From the NCBI GenBank assembly GCA_018650465.1, contig JABIFY010000020.1, positions 124,001 through 188,000 on the forward strand: 64,000 nucleotides of DNA, written 5' to 3'. The notes beneath the pieces were generated by a model. That model did not search any database. It had not been told where the DNA came from and saw only the letters and a list, made by a program, of their open reading frames with translations. The DNA is from Alphaproteobacteria bacterium (lineage in GTDB: Bacteria > Pseudomonadota > Alphaproteobacteria > UBA2966). Shown piece after piece: positions 34,674-42,788 of the stretch (the first letter of the stretch is position 1; every line of letters begins with the position of its first letter). The position numbers were made by a program, and so were the translations under genes.

Positions 34674-35563
34674 GCGTGTTTAGTCAGTTTGAGTTTCTTG
34701 CGTACATCTTCAGGGCCCATGATTTTTACGTTCATGGCCTCAAGGATGGTTCGGGCACGTTCCACCAACTGGCCATTGGTAGCTTTGACGCCACGGGAAA
34801 GATAGAGATTATCTTCCAGACCCACGCGCACATTCCCACCCGCCAGAACCGCCATGGAAACATAGGGCAGTTGATCGCGGCCAATGGAGAAGGCTGAGAA
34901 AATGCTGTCTTTTGGCAGGGAATGTACCAGTGACATCAGGGTCAAAGGATCGTTTGGCGCGCCATAGGGAATGCCCATGCAAAGTTGCAGCATGACCGGA
35001 CCATCGATTAGGCCCTCAGCAATCAATTCCTTTGCCAGCACCAAATGGCCGGTGTCAAAGATTTCCAGCTCCGCCCGCACACCCAGTTCCTGCACCCGTT
35101 TGGCCATGGCGCGCAGAGTGCCAGGCGTGTTAGCCATGATGTAATCGGCCTCGGCAAAATTCATGGTGCCAAAATCCAGGGTGCATATTTCCGGCAACAG
35201 TTCTGTGACGTGCAGCAGACGTTCTTCAGCCCCGGCCATATCTGTGCCGGCCTCGTTCAGGGGCAGGGGTGTTTCCGGACCACCCAGGGTCAAGTCACCG
35301 CCCATGCCTGCTGTCAGGTTCAGGATGACGTCGGTGTCCGAAGCCCGGATAAGGTCAACGGCTTGCTTGTACAAGGCCGGGTCGCGCAAAGGCAGGCCGG
35401 ATTCAGGATCACGCACATGAATGTGGGCAATGGCGGCACCCGCCTTGGCCGCTTCGATTGCAGCGTCGGCAATTTGCTGCGGTGTTACGGGCACATGTTC
35501 ACTAATGTGGGCTGATGTCCCGGAACCAGTTACGGCGCATGTGATAAAGACTTCCCAATTCAT
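34670..35563 (-). CDS. BKACE family 3-dehydrocarnitine cleavage enzyme (DUF849)
   Basis: 297 residues of the beta-keto acid cleavage family. Motifs include FITCAVTGSG, the zinc-site AHIHVRDPESG with two histidines, VILNLTAGMGGD, LDFGTMNF and MGIPYGAPND, and the C-terminal GGNVRVGLEDNLYLSRGVKATN. BKACE enzymes condense a beta-keto acid with acetyl-CoA; the dehydrocarnitine member yields betainyl-CoA plus acetoacetate. Placement between gamma-butyrobetaine dioxygenase and carnitine dehydrogenase, overlapping both by 4 nt, makes this specificity very likely. Other members act on 3-keto-5-aminohexanoate, but nothing here suggests that. Confidence 0.92.
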   Translation of the reverse strand: MNWEVFITCAVTGSGTSAHISEHVPVTPQQIADAAIEAAKAGAAIAHIHVRDPESGLPLRDPALYKQAVDLIRASDTDVILNLTAGMGGDLTLGGPETPLPLNEAGTDMAGAEERLLHVTELLPEICTLDFGTMNFAEADYIMANTPGTLRAMAKRVQELGVRAELEIFDTGHLVLAKELIAEGLIDGPVMLQLCMGIPYGAPNDPLTLMSLVHSLPKDSIFSAFSIGRDQLPYVSMAVLAGGNVRVGLEDNLYLSRGVKATNGQLVERARTILEAMNVKIMGPEDVRKKLKLTKHA

Positions 35564-36774
35564 TGGCCTGTATTCCCTGTTGATCGTTTGTTGGCGGCGG
35601 CCCGGCGGCCTCTAGCCAGGATGCGCAAGCGTGAGCGTAGCTCATCGCGTTCTGAATAGCAGCCCTGCAACCAGCGTTCGCCCGTGCCGCTCGAAAAGGC
35701 TTCGCGGCCATGCAAAATTCGACGATTGTCATAGGCAACCAGATCACCTGGTTTGTAATCAAATAACAGCCGATATTTTGGCTGTTTGATCTTCAGGATC
35801 AAATAACGATAGGCCTCATAGGCTGCCTCGACTTTATCAAAGGGTATAGCCAATGGTCCGCGCAGGAATGACGTCATCCGAAGTTCGGAAAGTTCACCAT
35901 TTTCATCAAGCACGAACAAGGGCGTCGTCCAGCGATAATCCGTATCTACAGCGCGATTGGTAAACACCCAGTCCCAGGTGCTGAGTATTTTAAAGACCTC
36001 AGGGTTTTCGGACCTGATGTCCCCGGCGACCTGGAAGCCGTCAACCATGGTCCCGGCCCCGCCCGTCGTGGAATTCTTCAGGCAATGCAAAAACTGCAAT
36101 CCAGGTTGATACTCCCGTGTCGCCAGATCAGTATGGCTGTTCAGGGCCATATCTGTGTAGGCATTGGAATCCGGATTTTCTTTGGTTTTGACATCGTACG
36201 TAAAGCCAAAGTTGGTCGGTCTGATGGGGCCAATGCGACGGACGACCTCGGCCACTTGACCATCAGTTGTCGCAACATTGCTCAACCGAGCCAGACCATA
36301 TTGTGCCAGGTTCTCCAGCCAGATCGCCAGTGCTTCATCATCCTCCAGAATACTCGTGCCGTCCGACGTTGGCGGTTCGGGCATATCTTCGGCTGTCCAG
36401 GTGGTTGCCGCCCGTAGTCCGTCATCTGACACAGGGGTGTTGGAATAATCATGTGCCCGCAACCAGCCGGGCAGATAAATGCTTCCGGGCCAATCAACGT
36501 TCCACTGAATTTCCAACCTGCCATCAGCAGCAACCGACGCTTGCTGTATCGCGATATTCTCCGGCAAGTCGTCGAAATCAATTTCGCGCTCACGCGTCAA
36601 AGGGTTGGTCTCGACTGATCCGGCATCGTTGTCAGCCAGCCAGCAAGCATGATAGCGGCTTTTGCGACCATCTGACCAGGTCAGGTTCAGGACAGATGAG
36701 GAAGCTTCGACCGCTGTGATTTCATGGTCACAAGGGTAGCTGTCAAAATCAGGCGTCAGATAGGAGAGTGTCAT
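35560..36774 (-). CDS. Gamma-butyrobetaine dioxygenase (BBOX-like)
   Basis: 404 residues: an N-terminal DUF971-like domain (YHACWLADNDAGSVETNP) and a C-terminal TauD fold with Fe ligands H-x-D in NSHTDLATREYQPGLQFLHC and the distal His in RRILHGREAFSS. It hydroxylates gamma-butyrobetaine to L-carnitine with Fe(II) and 2-oxoglutarate. The stop overlaps the BKACE start by 4 nt and carnitine dehydrogenase follows, forming a three-step route to glycine betaine, which makes this the best BBOX candidate of the three paralogues. The zinc-binding cysteines of animal BBOX are missing. The C-terminus ends in a basic stretch RGRRAAANKR. Confidence 0.88.
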   Translation of the reverse strand: MTLSYLTPDFDSYPCDHEITAVEASSSVLNLTWSDGRKSRYHACWLADNDAGSVETNPLTREREIDFDDLPENIAIQQASVAADGRLEIQWNVDWPGSIYLPGWLRAHDYSNTPVSDDGLRAATTWTAEDMPEPPTSDGTSILEDDEALAIWLENLAQYGLARLSNVATTDGQVAEVVRRIGPIRPTNFGFTYDVKTKENPDSNAYTDMALNSHTDLATREYQPGLQFLHCLKNSTTGGAGTMVDGFQVAGDIRSENPEVFKILSTWDWVFTNRAVDTDYRWTTPLFVLDENGELSELRMTSFLRGPLAIPFDKVEAAYEAYRYLILKIKQPKYRLLFDYKPGDLVAYDNRRILHGREAFSSGTGERWLQGCYSERDELRSRLRILARGRRAAANKRSTGNTGQ

Positions 36775-36806
36775 ATTTGTTCAACTTTTCGGGTCGGTTC
36801 AACTTT

Positions 36807-37388
36807 TCAGGTGCCGCAATGTTTGTCGACCAGTCGCTGCAACAAAGGAGCGTAATAGCCAAATTCCGGTGTAGATATACCCGCGACCTTGCCTTCATCA
36901 TCCCACAATCGGACCTGAACAATGGCGTCCAGACCTGCCTGTGTCCTGAACGCTGCAACTTCATTTTCCGTCATCGGCCCCCCTTGCAGGTTCAGGGTAT
37001 GGATTGAGGCCGCCGACAACCGGTCATGATAGGCCGGGTCAGTTGCGCAAAGATATCGTTTTGCGGCAACGTGATGGCGGACACAATCAACCACGGTTGC
37101 CGGGAAAAAGGCTTTCAGCACAGCTGCACCTGCGCTGTCGTGATAATTGTTGATCCCGCGATCCAGCGCATCTTCAGGAAATTCATTAGTGTAGTGCCCT
37201 ATATCGTGTAGCAAGGCGGCGGCAACGAGGGCATCGTCGGCTCCAGCCTGTTCTGCCAATTGGGCCCCTTGCAGCATATGTTCTGACATCGTGACCTCTT
37301 CGCCCAGATAAGAATCCGCACCGCGACGCGCAAAAATATCGGCGATGAACTCGACAATCGTGTCTGATGAAAGGCTTTGTTCGTTCAT
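36807..37388 (-). CDS. TmpB/PhnZ-like HD-domain mixed-valent diiron oxygenase
   Basis: 193 residues from the ATG at 37388, which overlaps the upstream oxygenase stop by 4 nt; codons to 37460 lie inside that gene. The N-terminus carries the Y-x-x-E motif YLGEEVT with the EHMLQGAQLAE helix, then the metal motif LLHDIGHY, and further ligands in NYHDSAGAAVL and CVRHHVAAKRYLC. These are hallmarks of PhnZ and TmpB, which cleave C-P bonds of 1-hydroxyphosphonates with O2 instead of hydrolysing phosphate. The coupled upstream gene is a BBOX-type oxygenase rather than the PhyH-type PhnY*, so the TmpA/TmpB pathway is the closest match. That pathway converts 2-(trimethylamino)ethylphosphonate to glycine betaine and phosphate. 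Confidence 0.87.
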   Translation of the reverse strand: MNEQSLSSDTIVEFIADIFARRGADSYLGEEVTMSEHMLQGAQLAEQAGADDALVAAALLHDIGHYTNEFPEDALDRGINNYHDSAGAAVLKAFFPATVVDCVRHHVAAKRYLCATDPAYHDRLSAASIHTLNLQGGPMTENEVAAFRTQAGLDAIVQVRLWDDEGKVAGISTPEFGYYAPLLQRLVDKHCGT

Positions 37389-38536
37389 TCTGCTGCCTGA
37401 GAAATTTGCTCTTCCCAAGACTTCAGCGTCGACAGCAAAGAATCCTTCTCGGCATAACATCCTTGTAACCAGCGAGACCCGGTGCCGGAAAAGCCGGTGC
37501 GGGCATGCAAGGTTCGGGTATTGTCAAAAACAATAAGGTCGCCCGGCGCCATTTTAAATGTAATGGCCAGTTCGGGGCGCTCGATGATTTGCGCGAAGTG
37601 GCGATAGGCTGCATACCAGGCTGTCATTTGGTCGTAGGGAATATCAATCGGCGCATCAGCAGACCGGCTATTGAAGCGGATACCTAAGATTTCGCCATCC
37701 GGGGCGAGTTCGATGATCGGGCGTCGGGCCTGTAGCTTGACACCGGCTTCACCGGCATACTCAAACCGCATGCAATAACGGCTTAGCAGATCAAAATTTT
37801 TCGGCGCCTCGGTTTGAAGTAATGTTGCGGCTTTGAACCCGTCAACGATTATGCTTTCGCCGCCATCGACAGTATTTTCCAGGCAAGCCAATAACTGCAA
37901 TGTCGGGACCGGATCACGATATGGGTTATCGGTATGGGCCTGCAGGCCAAGGTTCGTATACGCCAGATTAACTGGTTCAACTTCTGACCGGACTTCAAAC
38001 AAACGACCATAATTGGTTTCGCGGACATAACCGAACAGCTCAGCGGCGTCACAAACAGATCCTTCCTCGCAGGCCACACCTGTCATGACGGCAACGCCAT
38101 AGCGGCGGATTCCAGCCAGCCACTGGCAACGCGCATCCGTGTCCGTTTGGGCGAGAGAAAAATCAATTGTCGGAAGCGCCTTGCTCAGATTGTTGTCCCA
38201 TAGACATGCTGAAGGGCTAAGCCATCCATGTGGTTTTTCGACGCTGGAGTCATAGATATGATTTGCAAGCCAAGCTGACGAGAAGGTGACTGATTTTTCC
38301 TCAGGTAAAAACCGGACAGACAAATTGCCATCACCATCAATCCCGACCCTGTCAATAAAAGTCTCTTCTGGAATATCCAGAACAGTAATGAGCCGTTGTC
38401 CATTGCCAGGGGCGCGCGTTTCCGGATCCCGGGCATTATCGCGCAGCCAAATGGCATGAAAACGACCAGTTTCTCCGTTCGTCCAGTTCACGGAAACCGC
38501 TTTTCCATCATCAATGAGTTTTGATTGTGTCAGCAT
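37385..38536 (-). CDS. TmpA-like Fe(II)/2OG oxygenase (BBOX family), probable (trimethylamino)ethylphosphonate hydroxylase
   Basis: 383 residues, DUF971-like N-terminal domain (RFHAIWLRDNARDPETRAPG) followed by the TauD domain with H-x-D in LQAHTDNPYRDPVPTLQLL and distal His in TRTLHARTGFSG. The family is usually labelled gamma-butyrobetaine hydroxylase. Direct coupling (4-nt overlap) to a PhnZ/TmpB-like diiron oxygenase points instead to TmpA, which installs a 1-hydroxyl on 2-(trimethylamino)ethylphosphonate. The product would go to the next gene's enzyme and give glycine betaine. A true BBOX is separately present at 35560, making a second BBOX less needed. Substrate assignment is inference from neighbourhood. 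Confidence 0.85.
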   Translation of the reverse strand: MLTQSKLIDDGKAVSVNWTNGETGRFHAIWLRDNARDPETRAPGNGQRLITVLDIPEETFIDRVGIDGDGNLSVRFLPEEKSVTFSSAWLANHIYDSSVEKPHGWLSPSACLWDNNLSKALPTIDFSLAQTDTDARCQWLAGIRRYGVAVMTGVACEEGSVCDAAELFGYVRETNYGRLFEVRSEVEPVNLAYTNLGLQAHTDNPYRDPVPTLQLLACLENTVDGGESIIVDGFKAATLLQTEAPKNFDLLSRYCMRFEYAGEAGVKLQARRPIIELAPDGEILGIRFNSRSADAPIDIPYDQMTAWYAAYRHFAQIIERPELAITFKMAPGDLIVFDNTRTLHARTGFSGTGSRWLQGCYAEKDSLLSTLKSWEEQISQAAE

Positions 38537-38553
38537 TAAGCTACTCGATCCGT

Positions 38554-39684
38554 TCAGGGTGTAATGATTTGTCGCACAGCGTCGTTGTTTGCCATGCGGT
38601 CTAAAGCTGTATTGATGTCGTCCAATGGTAAATGATGACTGATTAATTGCTCAACCGGAAATTTTCCTGACTGATAGAGAGCAACATATTTGGGAATATG
38701 GACAGTTGGATTGCAGCTGCCAACATAACTGCCCTTTACTGTCTTGGCGCTGGTGACCAAACTGGCCACATCCAGCGAAAAGGGTGTTTCCGGATTGACC
38801 AAGCCGACGGAAACAACCGTCCCGCCACGATGCACCGCCCCATATGCCGTCTCAAAAGCTTCAACCGTGCCGGCCGTTTCAAAGGCAAAGTCTGTGCCCC
38901 CGTGGCTTAGATCGAGAACGGGGCCCAGGGCCGGGTCCGGGCCTTCCAGCACAACATCAGTGGCACCAATTTTTTTGGCAAACTCCAGCCGCTGTGGTTC
39001 CTTGTCAACAACAATGATTTGTTCTGCCCCGGCCAACCGGGCACCCAGCAAGGCGCTGCTGCCAACGCCGCCTGCCCCCACGATAGTGACCGAATCACCG
39101 GGGCGAACGTTGCCTGTATTCAGCACAGTCCCCGCCCCACACATCACGGCACAGCCAAACAGGGCACCCACGTCCAGTGGCAAATCCCGGGGCAAGGGAA
39201 CAATCGAATGTTCCGAAACCACGGCATATTCAGCAAAAGCAGACAGACCCATATGATGGTGAATATCGACATCTCCCTGACGTAGCCGTGTGCCACCTGC
39301 CAACAGGCCACCGCTTCGATTGGCTTGCAATCCGGGATCACATAGATGGGCCTGCCCGGATACACAGTCTGGACAGACACCACAGGCTGGTTGGAAAACC
39401 AGAACAACGTGATCGCCCGGCGTGACAGATGTAACGCCTGGACCGACTTCTTCGACAATGCCGCTGGCTTCATGTCCGGGAATGATCGGCAAGGGCCAGG
39501 CCCGCACACCGGTGACGACGGAGAGATCCGACCGACACAAACTGGCCGCCGCAATCCGGACCAAAATCTCACCTTTGTGGGGAGCCGAAACTGTGACTTC
39601 CTCGATGTGCAAGGGATGACTATTCGCATATGGTTGCGCCAGACCGGGTTGGCGCAATACAGCAGCGCGAAATTCCAAACTCAT
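38554..39684 (-). CDS. Zinc-dependent medium-chain alcohol dehydrogenase
   Basis: 376 residues. The catalytic zinc ligands are in SLCRSDL (Cys) and PGHEASG (His-Glu); the structural zinc site is four cysteines in CGVCPDCVSGQAHLC. The Rossmann NAD motif is TIVGAGGVGSSALLGARL. It resembles class III-type alcohol dehydrogenases. In the operon it lies between glycerophosphodiesterase and the TmpA-like gene, 17 nt upstream of the latter. Plausible substrates are choline, betaine aldehyde-type alcohols, or formaldehyde released by demethylation, but the sequence does not decide between them. FrmA-type glutathione dependence is not evident. Confidence 0.85.
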   Translation of the reverse strand: MSLEFRAAVLRQPGLAQPYANSHPLHIEEVTVSAPHKGEILVRIAAASLCRSDLSVVTGVRAWPLPIIPGHEASGIVEEVGPGVTSVTPGDHVVLVFQPACGVCPDCVSGQAHLCDPGLQANRSGGLLAGGTRLRQGDVDIHHHMGLSAFAEYAVVSEHSIVPLPRDLPLDVGALFGCAVMCGAGTVLNTGNVRPGDSVTIVGAGGVGSSALLGARLAGAEQIIVVDKEPQRLEFAKKIGATDVVLEGPDPALGPVLDLSHGGTDFAFETAGTVEAFETAYGAVHRGGTVVSVGLVNPETPFSLDVASLVTSAKTVKGSYVGSCNPTVHIPKYVALYQSGKFPVEQLISHHLPLDDINTALDRMANNDAVRQIITP

Positions 39685-39850
39685 CTCAGACCTCCGTGGC
39701 AGTACTTTGGTTGCACAATCATATCCACCCTGCCCCGGTATTGGAAAGTGGTATCTGCATCAAATACAAGCGTCATGTTGCCGCCTGAAATACAGCAACG
39801 GCAACGGAGTTGCCGCCAGGACTTGTGCTTGCCCTGGGTGGCATAAATTT

Positions 39851-40618
39851 CTACGCCCATATGCCGCGCGAAATAAAAACAGATTTCAGCAATTTTGCTT
39901 CATCGGAAATCAGGCCGTCGACACCCAGATCCAGAAGCCGGATCATTTCTGTTTCATCGTTGATGGTCCAGACATGAACCTTCAGCCCCAGCTTGTGTGC
40001 GGTCGAAACAAATAGATTGTCGATGATGGGCAAGCCCCAACGTGTCAGCGGGACCTGCACGCATTGCGCGGAAAATGTCTGTTGTTGGAAGGGAGCTGGA
40101 AAGGGCAGGCTGGTCATACGCAGACGAAAAACATCCATTGGACCCATGGACGTGCAAATATCGGGACCAAAAGATTCTCGGAAAACGTTCAAGCGCTCCC
40201 CGGAAAAAGAGCCGATACAAATACGCTCAATAAGCTTGCTGTCTCTGATTGTTTTTACCAGCGGCGCAACGACAGCATCTGATTTTGGATCCAGATTGAT
40301 CCGCAGATCCGGCCAATGGTCAAACAAATCTTCCAGCAAGGGAATGGGTTCTTGGCCATCAACACGGGCTTGTTTTATTTCTGACCAATCAAGGTCGGAT
40401 ATCAGTCCCTTATGGTGGGTGACGCGATCAAGGCGGTCGTCGTGAAAGGCAATCAAGACGCCGTCCCGTGTCACATGGACATCGGTTTCCAGATAGCGAA
40501 AACCAAGATCAACAGCGCTCTCAAATGCTGCCATGGTATTTTCCGGCTGGTCATTTGACGCACCACGATGTGCCAGGGCAATCGGACCTGTCGTGTCGAG
40601 ATAAGGTGGAACCGTCAT
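39851..40618 (-). CDS. Glycerophosphodiester phosphodiesterase
   Basis: 255 residues, a GDPD TIM barrel. The catalytic signature is complete: AHRGASNDQPENTMAAF, then RYLETDVHVTRDGVLIAFHDDRLDRVT (metal-binding Glu-x-Asp and catalytic His), and LRINLDPKSD in place of the usual E-x-K motif, a mild deviation. VHVWTINDETEMIRLLDLGVDGLISDE is the typical C-terminus. It is cytoplasmic (no signal) and UgpQ-like. It would release choline and glycerol-3-phosphate from glycerophosphocholine, which fits the choline and betaine genes around it. It heads the minus-strand run; the 166-nt gap to the alcohol dehydrogenase holds no gene I can support. Confidence 0.9.
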   Translation of the reverse strand: MTVPPYLDTTGPIALAHRGASNDQPENTMAAFESAVDLGFRYLETDVHVTRDGVLIAFHDDRLDRVTHHKGLISDLDWSEIKQARVDGQEPIPLLEDLFDHWPDLRINLDPKSDAVVAPLVKTIRDSKLIERICIGSFSGERLNVFRESFGPDICTSMGPMDVFRLRMTSLPFPAPFQQQTFSAQCVQVPLTRWGLPIIDNLFVSTAHKLGLKVHVWTINDETEMIRLLDLGVDGLISDEAKLLKSVFISRGIWA

Positions 40619-40770
40619 GGTGCTCCGGCGGATAAAGGGGCAAATGAAGTCTGTAACCCTGGCACAAATTTTCGTGGATGGCGATGCCGTAAATTGTTGC
40701 TGATGGTGGGACGAGAGCGCTTGTGCGTGTTAAATATTAGATAGTTTAAGCAGTTTCGGAGAACAACGAC

Positions 40771-41760
40771 GTGTCATCAGGTTCAGGCAGTATTTTTCAT
40801 GGCGGGGAACCGCCAGAAGACGAGACTGGAAGTCGTCCCTGGCTTGATTTGTCGACCGGAATTTCTCCGGTGGCCTATCCATTTTCAACACTGGCTACTG
40901 CAACCTGGCAAATCCTGCCACGCCAACGAGATGAACAACGCACACTTGACGCGGCAGGCCACTATTTCGGCAATTCCCATCCGGGGAATATTTGCATGGG
41001 GGCCGGATCACAAGCTTTACTACAGGCCATTCCTTGTTTGTTTCCGCCGGGCAAAGTCGCAGTTTTCAGTCCGACCTATGCAGAGCATGCCTGGCGATGG
41101 ACAGAGGTCGGTCATTCAGTCGTTGAAATATTTGATCTGGATAATGTAGAAGCCGATTGCCGCTATGTCGTGCTGGTTAACCCGAACAATCCAACAGGGG
41201 AAAGCCACGCACCCGACAGGTTGCTTGAATTGGCAACGATGCTGGCGGCCAGGGGTGGCTACCTTGTGGTCGACGAAGCTTTCTGCGATGTGATGCCTGA
41301 GATCAGTGTTGCGCGCCATGCAGGTCGACCGGGTTTGCTGGTTCTGCGATCATTTGGGAAGTTCTTTGGCCTGGCAGGCGCGCGAATCGGATTTTTGTTG
41401 GGGCCTTCTGAGTTTATCGCCGCAGTCCGAGAAAAATCCGGATTATGGCCGGTAAATGGACCGGCTCTGGCCATCGCGACAGAGGCTTATGAAGATGTCA
41501 GCTGGATCGAGAGCCACCGGAAAATGTTGACTGAACGGACTGCGCGGTTGCGCGAGTTACTTAAGGGCCACGGTCGGATCATCGGCAGCACGGACCTGTT
41601 TGTTTTGCTGGCAGCAAAGTCTGCACCGGCGTTACTGGCCAAACTGGCAGCACAGCAAATTCATGTCCGGCATTTTCCCGAGAATCCTGAGTGGCTACGG
41701 TTCGGCCTGCCTGACAAAGAAGAAGATTGGCTGCGGCTTCACTCGGGTCTGATCGGCTAA
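40771..41760 (+). CDS. cobD: Threonine-phosphate decarboxylase (aminopropanol-phosphate synthesis)
   Basis: 329 residues from a GTG at 40771 with CGGAGAA upstream. It is a PLP fold-type I enzyme: WLDLSTGISPVAYP, YVVLVNPNNPTGE, LVVDEAFCD, and the Schiff-base lysine in LRSFGKFFGLAGARIGF. CobD (called CobC in Pseudomonas denitrificans) decarboxylates L-threonine-O-3-phosphate to (R)-1-aminopropan-2-yl phosphate, the linker of the cobalamin nucleotide loop. Its product is used by CbiB (55050). First gene of the cobalamin region; its end overlaps the convergent phosphatase gene by 4 nt. Histidinol-phosphate aminotransferase is the family alternative but does not fit the context. Confidence 0.9.
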   Translation: MSSGSGSIFHGGEPPEDETGSRPWLDLSTGISPVAYPFSTLATATWQILPRQRDEQRTLDAAGHYFGNSHPGNICMGAGSQALLQAIPCLFPPGKVAVFSPTYAEHAWRWTEVGHSVVEIFDLDNVEADCRYVVLVNPNNPTGESHAPDRLLELATMLAARGGYLVVDEAFCDVMPEISVARHAGRPGLLVLRSFGKFFGLAGARIGFLLGPSEFIAAVREKSGLWPVNGPALAIATEAYEDVSWIESHRKMLTERTARLRELLKGHGRIIGSTDLFVLLAAKSAPALLAKLAAQQIHVRHFPENPEWLRFGLPDKEEDWLRLHSGLIG

Positions 41761-42404
41761 GTTATATACGACTTGCCAGGCGCTTCGTTCAGGCTCTGCA
41801 ATAACCAGCTGCCGTCCGTATCAACCGGTAAATTTGTCCAGCTTGTCCTGGTCAGGGAAAGCGGGTCGATTTGAAGTCTCAGTGCCTGATCCGGTGTTAA
41901 ATCCAGTGCTAAAGCTACAGCGGCCCGGATCACACCTGCGTGAGCAACAACAATGAAGTTTCCTTCTTCCCGATTTTGTTGTATCGCCGCCTGCACACGC
42001 TGCATCATGTCAAAAAAGCTTTCCCCATGGGGCGGTGCCGTGTGTCCTGGATCCTGCCAAAAGGCTTCGGCATTTCTAATTTCCGGCTCGTCATATGCGC
42101 GCCCGTCCCAGTCGCCAAAATCTTGCTCCCGCAAATCCGGAACCATTTCCAGCGCGGCATTGGCGAAGGCCGGAAAGTCCCGCAAGGCCTCGGCCGTTTG
42201 CTTGCAGCGATCAAGCGGTGAAACCAACCAGCTGGCATCAGACGGCAAGGAACGTGACAACTGTTTCAACACATCATGATCGGGCATTTGCGCATCAATA
42301 TTAGTTGAGCCAATCATTCTTCCCGCCGCATCAGTAGGCGCATGGCGCAGCCACCACCAGCTTGATCTGGATACCACGTTACGATCTGTATTTGCTTGCT
42401 TCAT
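41757..42404 (-). CDS. Histidine phosphatase family protein, probable alpha-ribazole phosphatase (CobC type)
   Basis: About 215 residues from the ATG at 42404 (MKQANTD); upstream in-frame codons reach 42488 but have no ribosome site. Phosphoglycerate-mutase-like motifs are WWWLRHAPTD (catalytic RH), LVSPLDRCKQTAEAL, LREQDFGDWDGRAY and the second His in VVAHAGVIRAAVALAL. The F-G-D-W-x-G-x-x-Y pattern is typical of alpha-ribazole-5'-phosphate phosphatases that dephosphorylate the lower-ligand precursor or the final cobalamin 5'-phosphate. Being flanked by cobD and the CbtAB transporter supports that role. It is divergent from cbtB across a 154-nt gap. Confidence 0.82.
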   Translation of the reverse strand: MKQANTDRNVVSRSSWWWLRHAPTDAAGRMIGSTNIDAQMPDHDVLKQLSRSLPSDASWLVSPLDRCKQTAEALRDFPAFANAALEMVPDLREQDFGDWDGRAYDEPEIRNAEAFWQDPGHTAPPHGESFFDMMQRVQAAIQQNREEGNFIVVAHAGVIRAAVALALDLTPDQALRLQIDPLSLTRTSWTNLPVDTDGSWLLQSLNEAPGKSYIT

Positions 42405-42558
42405 GGAGGATACTCTGCCGATTGATTGGCAATTTGCAACGAGTTTCCTATTGCAATTCCGCTTGATGCAGTTATTCTCCAAAAACAATGTTTTAGCGCT
42501 GACAAAGCGTAAAATATCCGGCGTTTATAACAGCGTGGAATTTCAGGAGGAAGAGCAT

Positions 42559-42744
42559 ATGGCTCAAGTCAAGGTCGCCCAACAAACAGCATCTACAAAT
42601 GTTAAATCTGCACAACTGCTTCAGGCAGGACTTGCGGCATTGCTGGGGATCGGGCTTTTCATGGGCGTTGCATTTTCTAATCCTGCGACTGTTCACAATG
42701 CTGCGCACGATTCACGTCATGGTGTTTCTGTCCCCTGCCACTAA
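42559..42744 (+). CDS. CbtB, small subunit of predicted cobalt transporter
   Basis: A 61-residue protein starting at the ATG at 42559 behind a strong AGGAGGA site (42546-42552); the longer open frame from 42403 has none. It has one membrane helix (LLQAGLAALLGIGLFMGVAFS) and a short tail with histidines ending HDSRHGVSVPCH, the metal-binding motif of CbtB. CbtAB is a predicted cobalt uptake system linked to B12 synthesis. I looked for a cobalamin riboswitch in the 154-nt upstream gap and did not find its conserved box. Confidence 0.88.
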   Translation: MAQVKVAQQTASTNVKSAQLLQAGLAALLGIGLFMGVAFSNPATVHNAAHDSRHGVSVPCH

Positions 42745-42788
42745 TTCCTAAGGGCGTTCACTGTTGACGCTCCGTCCAGAGGCTTTAC

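Noticed and set aside
36807-38536. PhnY*/PhnZ pathway for 2-aminoethylphosphonate
   Set aside because: The HD protein is PhnZ-like, but its coupled oxygenase is BBOX/TauD-type rather than PhyH-type, so TmpA/TmpB is the better match.
42405-42558. Cobalamin riboswitch in front of cbtB
   Set aside because: The conserved B12 box (GCTGCCCCCGCAACTGT-like) is absent on both strands here; only the copy near 63651-63670 is convincing.
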